Program-made: the position numbers and the translations under genes | Shown: positions 23,285-34,036 of the stretch, piece after piece | How the letters are laid out: each line of letters opens with the position of its first letter | Numbering within the stretch: position 1 is the stretch's first letter | Source: Paraphoma chrysanthemicola | Taxonomy: Eukaryota; Ascomycota; Dothideomycetes; Pleosporales; Phaeosphaeriaceae | Direction: 5' to 3' | DNA: 64,000 bases | Assembly: GCA_020744225.1 (NCBI GenBank) | Contig: JAGMWG010000005.1 | Coordinates: 186,001-250,000, forward strand | The notes under the pieces: generated by a model | The model's database searches: none | What the model was told of the DNA's origin: nothing | The model's input: the letters and a program-made list of their open reading frames with translations, nothing else

Positions 23285-24471
23285 ATGAAGCTATCTGTGG
23301 TTGTCGCAGCAGCGCTTGCAGCTGATATCAATGCCGCTGCTTTTGAGAGGCGCCAGCGAGGTGTCCCAGATGGTATGTGACGTCTCAGGTTCAGAATATT
23401 TAGACTGACGAATCCTACAGTCGGCCAATGTGGCTTGGACGCTTTTGAAGGTCACACATCTGAGGCTTTGATCTTCTGCTCGAACATCCTAAAGAGCGGA
23501 ACTGCCACAGAGACAGTAACACGTGGTGGCACGACAATTGTCACAACGACCAAGAAAGTCACAACCACTCTGTACCCACCATCGAGCAGCAAGCGACCGA
23601 CTCCCACGCCAACGCCAACGCCTACGCCCACGCCTACTCCTACGCCTACCCCAACACCTAAACCAACACCGTCTCCCAGCCCGAAGGTATGTATAACCAA
23701 GTTCTGAACAGGCAATGGCCAAGTTGACGTGTGACGACAGCCATCTTCTTCGTCGCCTAAGCCGGCGCCATCATCATCCTCCAAGGCACCTGTTCCCTCA
23801 TCGTCGCCTAAGCCAGTATCCTCGACGCCAGTCCCACAGCCATCCTCTACCATCGTCACTGTGCCCTCACCGTACGTTTTTAAGTTTCTAGCAAGGCATA
23901 TCAGATTCTGACAAGGCTCCAGATCTCCCACGCCCACTGCTGCCCCTGGCTGCGGCATCGTTGGCTACGTCAAGAGCACGCCCGCATACTACTTCGAGTC
24001 CAGCGGCACCAAGAATACCTTCTCCGCTTGCCAGGCTCTCTGCAAGGCCGATACCAAGTGCAAGTCCTTTGGCTACGGGGAGGCAAATTGCATGCTTTTC
24101 GACGTTCCCGCGTATGTCACATCTCGCACGCTCTCCGCCACGAGTGTTCATTGACTAACATGAGAAACAGAGCCGACAACACAAACTACAACCCCATGTC
24201 GCCGTACACCTTCTACGATACGTCATGCCCCGCCGAACTCCCCGTACGCAAGCGCCAGCTTGACATTGAACTTCCTGGCGGTGGTGGTATCAACATTTCG
24301 CTTGGTCTGGGCAGCCCACGGGAAATTTCGAGTGCCTGCTCTTGCCTCATCACACGAGGCCCAGCCGAAACTACTGTCACAAGGACTGCGACCAATAACG
24401 TTACCAGAACTAGTACCACTACGCAGACGGTTACAAGGACGCCGGATGATGCGGCGGTTGCTGGAGAATGA
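23285..24471 (+). CDS. Secreted Pro/Thr-rich protein with PAN-like Cys region
   Basis: Five exons (23285-23372, 23421-23686, 23741-23871, 23923-24111, 24171-24471) have introns of 48-59 bp, consensus donors (GTATGT, GTACGT) and consistent phases, giving 324 aa. The N-terminus MKLSVVVAAALAADINAA is a signal peptide. A (Pro-Thr)n stalk at 23590-23670 is followed by a Ser/Pro-rich stretch, typical of heavily O-glycosylated wall-associated proteins. The fourth exon encodes a Cys-rich block with FSACQALCKADTKCKSFGYG, which resembles the PAN/apple fold found in fungal extracellular proteins. After it come a dibasic RKRQ, possibly a Kex2 site, and a Thr-rich C-terminus. No GPI signal is obvious. It probably acts at the cell surface or in the matrix. 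The molecular function is unknown. Confidence 0.82.
23590..23670 (+). repeat. (Pro-Thr) coding minisatellite
   Basis: Repeated 6-bp CCNACN units encode an uninterrupted run of Pro-Thr dipeptides inside the secreted-protein gene. Third-position variation shows it is not a fresh slippage product. Copy number is likely polymorphic between isolates. Confidence 0.85.
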
Positions 24472-25274
24472 GCCTGTAGAGGTTCCGGCATAGAGACGCG
24501 ATGTTGGAGTGTGGGAACATACAGGAGAGGAAGAGAGTGGACGTTGAGTGATAAAAGCATGCATGCTGGCCTACGTAGATATTTAGTCACGTCGAATGTG
24601 TTGCACTTCGTCACAAGAAAGTTCAGCAGAATTCGCAATGCTCTTCCTCATGTTGCTGACATCGTCTCGGCCCTATTGCCCCTGGAGGTAGCTCACGATG
24701 TTTGCATAACTTTCCGTTTCGTAGTGTCGATCCCCACGTGTTATGCTCTGCTCCATCCCCAGACGAGATCGCTGCGGCCTCCGTGCTTCGTTGGTACCTG
24801 ATCTGCAGTGTCATCGGCCCGCCGAGCCGTCTTTGCGCAAGCCACACCACATCCCATGCCGGCTGGAGCACTCACTAAGTTGATAAGTTGAGATAGAAAT
24901 GCTCCGATGTGTACAGTAGCATACTTTGCAAAGTGAAGGCGGGGAACAGATCTAATTGGTGTGGGATATAGGTAAATGCTCGCAAAATGGAGAAACGCCG
25001 TCTGTAATGCATCGCGTCCGCTCGCTGGTGGGCTCTCCATACGCCGCAAAAAAAAAAACGCCTAATCCCTAGCCTGACATCTATTACAGGTAATCTTGAC
25101 AACATGAAGAATGGTGCAATGTGCGCGATGGCTTATCTCGGTGAGGAAATATAGCGCTAAACAAGGTCGATGCAGCAACCTGGGGGTTGTGCTCGGTGGG
25201 GAGAATGGTATAGGTCTATCGCTCGTTGCTCGTGCAGGGTATGGGTCAAAAGACGACGTCGTAAATCAGAGAAA
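24472..25274. other. Convergent intergenic region
   Basis: It lies between two convergent genes and should contain both 3' UTRs. An A10 tract at about 25048-25057 is the only striking sequence. No gene is supportable. Confidence 0.5.
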
Positions 25275-26434
25275 TCAGGCGCTTCCGGTCAGTGGCTTCC
25301 AGACGTCCTTGTGGCCCTTTTTGCCCCAGAACTCCTCAAACCACTCCTGGCACTTGCCGCCGACCCAGCAGCCGGCAAAGTGGACCAGCAGATCGCCATC
25401 GCGGTAGCCCATGTTGTCGCCGCCCTGGACGTAGGCATTGAACTTGCGCTGTGGGTAGATGCCAACATGGTTGCGGACCAGCTGGTGCTCGAGCATCAGA
25501 TGCTTGAGAGCGTCCTGCTCGGCGCCACCGTGCTCCTGGCCCATGAGCATGGTGTAGTCGGTCATCATCTCGAGCAGCCAGCGGGTGAAGGCGGAGCGGC
25601 GGAAAAAGGTGCTGCCCGTGTTGACGCTCTGGTGGTCCTGGGTGATGAGGATGTCAATCTCCTCGACGCGGAAGTCCTTGGGGGTGTTGATGTGGGTGGG
25701 ATTCTTCTTGAGCTGGCCGTCGAGGATGGGGGTGTCGCGCATGAGGCCGCGCTTGAGGGCAGCAGGCGACAGGATCTCGTCGACGAGGTCGTAGTCGGGC
25801 GTCATCATGATGATGTCGGTGTCGATCAGCCAGACCCACTCGGCGTTGGGCTGCAGGTGGAAGGCCTCGGCGACGGCGGGGATCTTGGACCATGTGCGGT
25901 GGGCGTCGCCAATGTCGTAGCGGCTGGTGTTGAGCCACAGGCTGGTGTAGCCGTGCTTGGCACAGTATTTGTCGCGGTCGTCGAGCACGCGGTCAAGCAC
26001 GTTGGGGATGGCGCTGTTGTGGCCGCCGCCGTCGCTCGCCGTCAGCACGACAATGTCGCGGTTGCGCGGGGTGCGTGCGTAGCCGTCCATCGAGGCGGCA
26101 TGCTTGGGCACGCTCCAGTCCCACTCGGGCTGCGCCTTGAAGTAGCCGGGCTGCGGGCGGTCGTTGTTGGTCGTCACGGGCACAATGGCCTCGCCGGGCG
26201 CATAGTTGCGGTAGTACTCGACGGGCACGTCGCCGTAGAAGCGGAACAGCACAATGAAGATGGTGACGATGGAGATGGCGAGGATGATGGTTCTGCGCGC
26301 GGGCGGTCAGCTAGGGGTTGTGATTGTGATTGTGGTGGTGGTTGAGCTTGTCATGGACAGCCGATAAGCACGTACTTTCGCGGCAGCGCCTGGACGGCCT
26401 GCATGTTTCCCATGTTGGGAAACGAGCGCAGCAT
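25275..26434 (-). CDS. GT34 alpha-glycosyltransferase (Gma12/Mnn10 family)
   Basis: Two exons (26376-26434, 25275-26292) around an 83-bp intron give 358 aa. It is a type II Golgi membrane protein: a short basic N-terminus ending LPRK, a membrane anchor at about residues 21-36 (TIILAISIVTIFIVLF), then the luminal catalytic domain. Family landmarks are TASDGGGHN, the DxD metal/nucleotide-sugar motif in WLIDTD (about residues 177-179), DHQSVNTGSTFFRRS and HFAGCWVGGKCQEWF near the C-terminus. Members transfer galactose or mannose onto N-glycan outer chains; Gma12 is an alpha-1,2-galactosyltransferase, and Mnn10/Mnn11 are part of the alpha-1,6-mannosyltransferase complex. The sugar used here cannot be decided. 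It is divergent from the thioredoxin-fold gene, 1.27 kb away. The start at 26434 gives a normal-length N-terminus. Confidence 0.92.
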
Positions 26435-27706
26435 GGGGAAGGACAGTCGCAGCAGCGGTGCTGGCGGAAGCAGGCGGCAGCTATTAGGTATTAAAGGTGA
26501 GTACAGTACTGGTAGTGATCGTGGAAGAACAGGAGATGAGCAGGACGCAGGAAAATGCGCGACCCCTTGACGACGAGGCTCAGCACTCCCGCCGTCTGGC
26601 TCAGCACCGCCAAACCAAATCCTCTTCTCTTCCCACGACCGGCCGACGAGGGGCGCGCAACGGCCGCAGAAAGGGGCTATTGCCGCCACTATGCCTGGCC
26701 GTATTGGTGCTGTCAGCTGCTGACACGGCCGCCACACGCACCGCCATTGGCCCGGACACGCCCGCAACAGCGTTATCATCGCGTGCATGCTAAACCGCCC
26801 TTCCAACAGCCTAATTACAGCCACCCAGTGCCGCCCACGCCGCCCACGCCAACCACGCCAACCAGACTACTGCACGCAGGACGCGAGGGCATCGCCAGAC
26901 GTTGCAACCCCTTTTGCTGGCTGGGCGAGCGACACCGCGCAGCTGTTTGTCGACAGCCGAGCATGCTTTTGTTTGCTCCATCATCCATTGCGTGTGCAGA
27001 CAGCCGCCGTGGCTGCACAGCACACCATCCTGCGGGATCACTCTGGGGCGACAAAGGATTCCGGGCATCATTTCGTTGCCTCGTATCTGTGCGCTGATTT
27101 CTCACCGCACTGGCCCACACGCCATGCTGAGTAACCCTTAGTTGAGGCAACGCGCCATTTCGCAGCGCGAGGCAAGGCCTCCGGACAGTTCACGTCTGTC
27201 CCTCGCTGCGCACACGAAAGTCTATGCACGCCGTTCCGCGAGATTGGCAAACCGTCGTCGATCTGACAGCTTGACACCGCCGCAGCCGAAGCCTTGAGAG
27301 CGCTGGGACACTGATCGGCGTGCTAAGACTGTGCCGCACCGTATTCGAGTGCCTGTGTCGTCAAGTCGTCGCAGTGTCGCTTCAAGTGCGCACCATCGTA
27401 GTTCCCAGGCGGAACATGTCATCACCAGCCTGACGTCCACGGGCCGCCTTGTTTGTCTCAACGTCACGTGCGACCATGTGATGCGGAGCTGCCGCCCTCC
27501 GATTGGCTCCGAGCGACTCTAACCATAATAAACGGCTGTCTCGGAGCTCCCATGCTCCAGATCGACTACGTGCGTGCTAAACGCCGCGCATACTCTGACG
27601 TCCACCCAGAAATCGCCGAGACCATTGTTCTTGACGACCACGTCTTAGCTGCGCTCAGGAAAGAACAGCCTCAGCACCTCGTTTTCGAATCTTGCGTCTC
27701 CACGTC
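26435..27706. promoter_or_regulatory. Divergent promoter region, GT34 / thioredoxin-fold
   Basis: These 1.27 kb separate two oppositely oriented genes. The frames present are open by base composition only. An ATG at 27552 opens a frame overlapping the next gene out of phase and could act as an upstream ORF in its leader (inference). No other element is recognised. Confidence 0.4.
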
Positions 27707-28114
27707 ATGGCTCCCTATTTCACCACGCTCGCCTCAAAAGACGACTACAAAACCCTCATCACCCCTGCGACCGGCAAAGTCATCTTGGTAGCCTTCTGGC
27801 CCGGCGACTCCACTTCAGAAGCCATGATCGCTGCGCTCAAAAAACTGTTACCGAGATCTACCTTCGCCCAGCATGGCATCTTCGACGCATACTGCTTCGA
27901 CGTCTACTCCTTGCCTGAACTCGCCACGGACCTGGATATCACATTTGTGCCGACACTGATGTGGTACCAGGATGGTGTGCAAGATGCTTTGGTATGGCAC
28001 CAGGGCGTCATGGTGGGGGGCGAGAGTGTAGAGAAGGGCGTCGGCAGGGTTGTAGAGAGAATCAAGGGGAGCAACGAGGTGGGACTCGAGAGCGATAGCG
28101 ATGATGACTGGTGA
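27707..28114 (+). CDS. Thioredoxin-fold protein lacking CxxC
   Basis: This single-exon product of 135 aa has a thioredoxin-like layout: beta strand VILVAFWPG, an alpha helix (EAMIAALKKLLP), a strand (AYCFDVYSLPELATDLDI), then the cis-proline segment TFVPTLMWYQDG and a final amphipathic helix (VEKGVGRVVERI). The usual WCGPC active site is replaced by WPGDS, so both redox cysteines are missing and it cannot act as a dithiol oxidoreductase. Such relatives act as chaperone or binding modules. The C-terminus is acidic (SDSDDDW). The start at 27707 gives the normal thioredoxin N-terminus MAPYFTTLASKDDY. Compartment: no signal peptide, so probably cytosolic. Confidence 0.8.
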   Translation: MAPYFTTLASKDDYKTLITPATGKVILVAFWPGDSTSEAMIAALKKLLPRSTFAQHGIFDAYCFDVYSLPELATDLDITFVPTLMWYQDGVQDALVWHQGVMVGGESVEKGVGRVVERIKGSNEVGLESDSDDDW

Positions 28115-29388
28115 ACCGATGAAGTCTGCAAGAGCTAGAAACCTCAGGTCAGCGCAGCTACACATTCATGATGAGAATCCACTGTGATTTGCTAAAATAA
28201 ACGCGCGGAGACAAGGAAGCGCGCGATTGAGCGAATTGACAGTTGCGCCAACTCAACTAAATATCTCTATGTAGCTATGGTAAGCTGTAGTGCAAGATCG
28301 CTGGGTATTATTGCACTGAATCGTGCACGTTCTCTACTAGTCCGTCACGTCACGTCGTCCTCCGATTAACAGTTGTGTCTACCTTTACAAATATTTGTAT
28401 GCTAAACTAAGTAAGCAAAGCGTGTTGAAGATATTCAGGTCACCATGTTAGCGTGTGTGCCTCTAGCGGTCCTGGCTGTTACCACGACGAGCGTGCACGA
28501 ACAGTTGCAGCACGTGGTGCTATCCTCGAAGGACATTTTGACTCTAGGCAAACGTGGAGACGAGAACTTAACTCACACCTGAACGGCGTGATCTGTGCTT
28601 AGTCTCATGTGCGTACCACTGGGTTGACATAAGGATATCAAACAGTTATATGCTCCGCTCAGAATCAATTGGGAAAACAGGCACAATAGCAACGACATCT
28701 GCGCAAGGAAAAAAAAGACTAGCTCATCGAGATCTACTTAACGCCTGACGCCACCGGAAGATTGTGACGTGGGAGGGACCAGACGCTCTAGAAGATTCGA
28801 CTTTTGCGAATAACAACCACGCACTTCGTCTGGCCTTCCTCGCTTGCTGTGATGGAGACTTCGAGTGTGTCGGGTGCGCCAATCAACCCTTCGACGAAGA
28901 CTGCCAGCCACCAGTCCCTTCCCTTGACAAACAACACACCAATACCAGTATATAAGCGTGCGAAGGTGAATTGATAATTTATGTAAAAGTATCTGTTGAC
29001 GTTGAAGCATGCTATGATTTTACTTATTAAAACCACGATATGGCGCCAACTTGGCGCAACTTGAAGTAAAAACAAGAAGCATGAGGTTCGAACCGGGCCA
29101 GACGCGTGCTTTCCCAAGCACCATCCTCTGCTTCTTGCTCCATCCCCAAAGCTAGCCCAACCAGCCGTAGGACCCATCGATCGATACCGACAGCACGAAA
29201 GATCTTGAGACCGTCACCAAGGGGAAATGCATCCGCCAGGCTGGTTTCAATCCGGGAGATCGTGTAGAGGCTCTGGAGTTGCCCTGTAAGATTACGAAAT
29301 GTGAACGTCTATGGGCGTCTACTACCCACTGATTTTAAGAGACTATTCATCTGCGTCTAGCCACTGGTATCGTCCCACGTCTAAAAGA
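28115..29388. other. Convergent intergenic region with hairpin
   Basis: It is 1.27 kb with no supported gene. Besides the two expected 3' UTRs, it contains an inverted-repeat structure at 29073-29137 (listed separately). Frames at 28738-29177 are open but without recognisable content. Confidence 0.45.
29073..29137 (-). repeat. Hairpin with B-box-like motif and T tract
   Basis: Read on the minus strand, perfect 9-bp arms (CAAGAAGCA and TGCTTCTTG) enclose a second hairpin (GTGCT/AGCAC) and the sequence GGTTCGAACC. That sequence matches the Pol III B-box consensus. An oligo-T run follows the 3' arm. There is no D arm and the T stem does not pair, so it is not a tRNA. It could be a tRNA-derived relic or small structured RNA; the role is unknown. 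Confidence 0.35.
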
Positions 29389-31807
29389 TCAGTCTAGAAT
29401 CTTCAACATCGCATAGCTTTCGTGCTCCACCGCTTTTCTGACAACTGTGATAGGCTCGATCTTCTTCTTGACCTTCTTCACTTCCGTCAGGTCGTCTTCA
29501 GCTTCACCCTCTAGCACCTCCTCTGTAATCTCCTCCTCTTCCACCAATGCACCAGTCTCGAGGAAGGCTTTCAGCATACCTTGTGAGTACCCTGAAACAA
29601 GTGCTGTATCGACATTATCCATGGTTACTGGTTTATCAGTGCTGTTGCTAGCTAAGTTCCAAAATATGAGTCGTGGTACTTCGTATCCAGCCTCAGTGTA
29701 CTTCATCTTGATGCGATCGAACGAAGAGGTCCAGCGCTCCGTTCCGTTGTCTTGTGCCGCATCGAATTGCATGTCGCTGAAAACGAATACCTGCTTGACC
29801 ATGTCTTCCTGCCTGAGTTTGTTGCTGATGGCCATGGGAAGTATGACGTCCTCGAACACGGAGACAAAATTGGTGTTGTAGCCCCAAGAAGTACCCATGA
29901 CATAGCGCACCTTGTCCACTAGTCCCTCGTCACATTTGTTGTCTGCGATAGATAAGTACGACGGGCTCTCGTGGAACGTTATGAAGCCTCCGCCAAAGGG
30001 TGCCGCTGTCACTTCGGAGATGAGGAGAGAGAGGCCGATTGCGGAATCCATGGGACAAGAGCCGTCTCTGAATCGAGGATGCGACATGCTTCCACTGACA
30101 TCGCATACAGCGAGGGAGGACTGCAAAGAGCCTGCGTCGCGCACGCGCTGTACGAGAGTGTTCCATTGCCCGTCAATTACCTTTCCTTGAATTTTGAGCT
30201 CAGCAGCAGCCTTGGCTGCTTCAAAGTCACTTTTAGTATGGACCGGATGACGATTCTGAGCCGCGGCACGTGCTTTGCTGATGAGCGTGGAAGGTAGCAA
30301 CGTCGCACCGGAAATCTTCGCAGTGCCGCTTGCGACTCGGTGCACGTAATCGCTGAACCGCTCGTGGTCCTTCTTCATGAATATGCCAGTATATCGATCC
30401 ATTGCCAAAGATGGCACCCGATCATACGTGATTTTCTCAAACGAATTGGCTGAAATATCGCGCTCGACAATGCCCAAAGCCTTGCGGAGAGGCGAAGCAT
30501 ATTGCTTTCGAAAGTGTTCGCGGGCGTGACGCAGGTACAACTCACGATTGGTCGCATCAGGGAAATATGATGCTGGCTGTGGAAACAATATTTCCGCGAT
30601 GGTAGACAGGATGAACGTGTGCTTGTCATGGAATTCACCGAAAGTTGGCGACCACTTTGCAGCTAGCGACAGCCGCTTCAGATCAGACTTTTCGCCAGAA
30701 TCCAGCAGCGCCTTGTCTTCCTTGAGCTGTTCGGCAAAGAGACGTGCAACTGTGACGTGGAGCGCCCGATAGAAAGGATCATCACCCAACTTTTGTTGTA
30801 CTCGCACGTTCTGAGCTGCAACTTTCAAGTGCCTAGCAGCCTTTGCAGTAGTTTGATTCCAGTCCCGCTTGCGTTTGCCTTCCTTTGACTTGTCGGGACG
30901 CTGCGTGAGCAGCGACGCTGGATCGCCATCGAACCTGAGATGGTCATTTGCCGCGAAAACGACTAGGATTGAGGAGATCTTTGAAATAGCCGTGTGACAT
31001 GCCATATCGAACGTCATGTGCTTTGTTCGGGTCAAGCTCGTCGGTGTCTATCATGTCAAAGCGTTCATCGGCATCATCCTCTTCCTTGTGGTCATCGATG
31101 GTCGTGGTGTTCGAGGGCCCTCCAAATTGGCTCTTGTCTTTGATCTCCGCCTGCTTTTTAGCAATGACTGGACGAACGAGCCAGCGCAAATTGCCAAGTA
31201 GGGTCAGAGGGTGAGTCTCTGCGAGCCAGGCGAGTGCTTTGTACGCAGCGAGGCGATTGGCTTTGCCCAAGTGAATAGAACGAGCGTTGAAGATGATTCT
31301 GAGAGTGAGTAGGGCGTCATCCGACCAGGCATTCTCAAGTAGTGTCTTGAGCTTGACGCTCGTAGTATTCTCGCCGAGATCATAGAAGAGATCGACCAGT
31401 GCACTTTTGGACGATATATTGGTCACATCGGAATTGCTGGTAGTGGCCTTGTTTTCTGCGGCTAAGTCGTCCACGCTGCGGTGGTGCGCGCCATGTTTTT
31501 CCAACGCAGCAACGAAAGGTGCTCTCTGCGCACGATTGTTGTCAGCTCCAGCAGAAGCTGGCCGCTTCATACTGGGAGCACTCACTGATCCTGATGTATT
31601 CAACGTGTTTTGGCTTCCTGTCTCGTCAGTCTCGGTGTCGGCTTTGACCTCGTCTAGAGTTGACGTGTAGTTCTGCAGTAGCCGCTTGACGAGTGCCTGG
31701 AAGTCGGTCTCTGACATGAACAATGCCTCATCCTCGGGGAGCAAGACGGGAAACGAGGAGTCGAGCACAGAGTGCCTTGTATCGACGGAAGCGTGCTCGG
31801 ACGCCAT
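29389..31807 (-). CDS. DUF2828/vWA-domain protein, apparent frameshift
   Basis: Two long frames cover the two halves of one protein of about 805 aa. The N-terminal part (from the ATG at 31807, MASEHASVDTRH) ends in YGMSHGYFKDLLN; the C-terminal part resumes at ILVVFAANDHLRFDGDP in the next frame. The change is at about 30968-30970: one extra base or two missing. No intron fits there. The C-terminal half holds a von Willebrand A-like domain with a MIDAS motif (AVCDVSGSMS) and downstream GTSWGYNTNFVSVFEDVI. The DUF2828 family is shared by fungi, plants and giant viruses, and has no settled biochemical role. Both halves look well conserved, so a sequencing or assembly error is as likely as a recent loss. 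It is divergent from CSN1. Confidence 0.85.
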
Positions 31808-32250
31808 GATCGAGCCAGCAACGGTCTTGAGACGCCGGATACGAAGACGCTCAATTGTGCGTGTGCGGCGTTTGTTTATGTATCGATTCGCTGTCTGCAA
31901 GAGCAAAGCAAACGCCGCACCTGCATGGCTGCTGCCTGGTCACGGGATGCGCCTTCCCGCCGCCTTTCCAGTTTGCCCGCTAGCAATGTGGAAAGGGCGA
32001 CTCTAGAAGGGCGTCTCAGTTGCCCGAAAGGTAAGAGTTACCCAGACTCCATGGTTGGGAGGAGGCACCAGGCTACACGTGCGAGGGTCATCGAGGAGGC
32101 GGTGGACGAAGGCGTGAGGTGCAGGGTGAAAGCGCGTGCACGTGGCGGGGTAGACTCCCGCGGGGAAGGCAACAGCGAGCCAGCGCGAGACGCGAGTCGG
32201 ACAGCTCCATTCCTCCACGACTCCCCCACACGCACGCCCCCGCCGCAACC
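31808..32250. promoter_or_regulatory. Shared divergent promoter, DUF2828 / CSN1
   Basis: These 443 bases separate two divergent start codons. They are GC-rich, with no obvious TATA box, and probably serve both genes. Confidence 0.5.
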
Positions 32251-33719
32251 ATGGCGTCCACCATAGAACAGTCGCCCTTCTTCCAGCAGCGGCGAGCCAA
32301 AGGAGAGATTGTCGTTACCGGTAGGGCATCACTCCCCATCTCTCGACCCCCACGGCTCCGCTGACCAAGGCAGACCCTCCCAAGTTCGATCTGGAGTCGT
32401 ACATCAGCAACTACACCGGGCCCACGCGCATCGACCGCCTCCACCATATCGGCTCGCACTCGCCATACCTCGCCCTCGACGCCTACCACCTGGCCATCGC
32501 CGAAGCCAAGCGGGGCAAGAACGTCCACCTGTACACAACACTAGTCGAGGAGCTCAGCAGCATCGCCCCGGCCGACCCTGCCGCCCTCACAGACACATCA
32601 TGGGCGGAGAAGAAGTCGCGCGACACGCAGCTGGAGCAGGAGCGCCTCGAGCACGAGCTCAAGTCATACAAGAACAACCTGATCAAGGAGAGCATACGCA
32701 TGGGCAACGAAGACCTCGGCCACTTCTACTATGACACGGGCGACTACAGCAGCGCCCATAAGGCCTACATGAAGATGCGCGAGCACTGCACCTCGAACAA
32801 GCACCTCGCCGACATGACGCTGCGCCTGGTCTACGTTAGCATCACACAGAAGTCATGGATGGGCGTGCAGACGAACCTTGCCAAAGTGGAGGCCGCTCAG
32901 CTCAAGGGCGACGATAAGACGAAGCTCGAGCCCATCGTCTCGGCATGCTCAGGCCTCGCTCACATGTCCATTGGTGGCTTCCGCGAAGCTGCTAAGCATT
33001 TCCTCAACACATCCCCCGCATATCTAACTACTGAGCCGGCAGCCACCATCACGTGGCAAAAGGATGTCATCTCGCCCAACGATATAGCCGTGTACGGTGG
33101 TCTCTGCGCGCTGGCCTCGATGGACCGCAGTGATTTACAGAACCAGGTCCTCGGTAACAACGACTTTCGTAACTTCCTCGAGTTGGAACCCCATATCCGC
33201 CGTGCCATCAATCTCTTCTGCAACTCCAAGTACAGTGCGTGTCTGGAAGTGCTCGAGAGCTACCGCAACGACTACCACCTCGATGTCTACCTCTCGCCAG
33301 TGCTTAACACAATATACAGCCGCATCCGCACCACGAGCATTGTCCAGTATTTTATTCCGTTTAGCTGCGTTACGCTCGATGAGATGGCGTCCAAGTTTCC
33401 GGTGTCTGGGTTCCGCATAGAAGACGAGCTTGAAGAGATGATCAACAGCGGCACGCTCGACGCACGCATAGATCTCGTCGACCGTCTCCTCATATCACCA
33501 CCCACCAATCCACGTCACAGTGTGCACGCTGATGCGCTCGCCATGGCTGACAAGTACGACCATACGTTGCGTCTTCGTCTGACGCGTCTGAACATGCTGG
33601 CCGCTGGCATGGAGATCAAGCAAGAGAAGACTGCAGCAGGCGATAAGATGACTTCGGCCATGGGCGAAGGTATCAGTGCCAGCTTGCGAGGCTTAGGATC
33701 CAAGATTGGCTTCTCGTAA
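32251..33719 (+). CDS. CSN1: COP9 signalosome subunit 1 (PCI domain)
   Basis: Exon 1 (32251-32320) and exon 2 (32374-33719) flank a 53-bp intron (GTAGGG donor, GGCAG acceptor); the spliced product is 471 aa. The join reads VVTDPPKFDLESYISNYTG, matching the conserved start of CSN1. Helical-repeat segments follow (GNEDLGHFYYDTGDYSSAHK...), then the PCI domain in the last third, with YFIPFSCVTLDEMASKFPVS and DELEEMINSGTLDARID, a winged-helix signature. The C-terminal tail ASLRGLGSKIGFS is also typical. The COP9 signalosome removes Nedd8 from cullins; in filamentous fungi it links protein turnover to development and secondary metabolism. In Aspergillus the orthologue is CsnA. Symbol given on strong family resemblance. 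Confidence 0.93.
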
Positions 33720-34036
33720 GGCCACGAGCCTCGCCAGGCCCTCACAACGGGTCGGAACGGAGCGGCCAAACATTTTAGCATTTGCAGGCGTTGGAGCGAT
33801 ACAAAGCGAGCAAGGTGTCGTCATGCTCAGATACCTAGCTTAGAGCTTACATAGTAATGGCTTCTTTTCGTGGGTGATAGAAGCCACGACCACGTCACCA
33901 AGGAAGAAACCTGTCAGTATGGGCTCAAAATTATTCTCTGTGATAATGTAATGGGTATCTATGGATTCACCAAACGCCATCGCTTCCCAAAGACAAGGTA
34001 AAAGGCAGAGTCACTCCTTCAAGGATGCGGCCAGCA
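33720..34036. other. Convergent intergenic region
   Basis: It lies between the convergent CSN1 and zinc-cluster genes. The two 3' UTRs are expected here, and nothing else is seen. Confidence 0.5.

Noticed and set aside
25170..26345. 391-codon frame antisense to the GT34 gene
   Set aside because: The minus-strand GT34 has a DxD motif, membrane anchor and intron. The + frame is a Val/Gly/Ala-rich shadow.
29073..29137. tRNA gene
   Set aside because: A B-box-like motif and an anticodon-like hairpin are present, but there is no D arm, the T stem does not pair and the spacing is too short.
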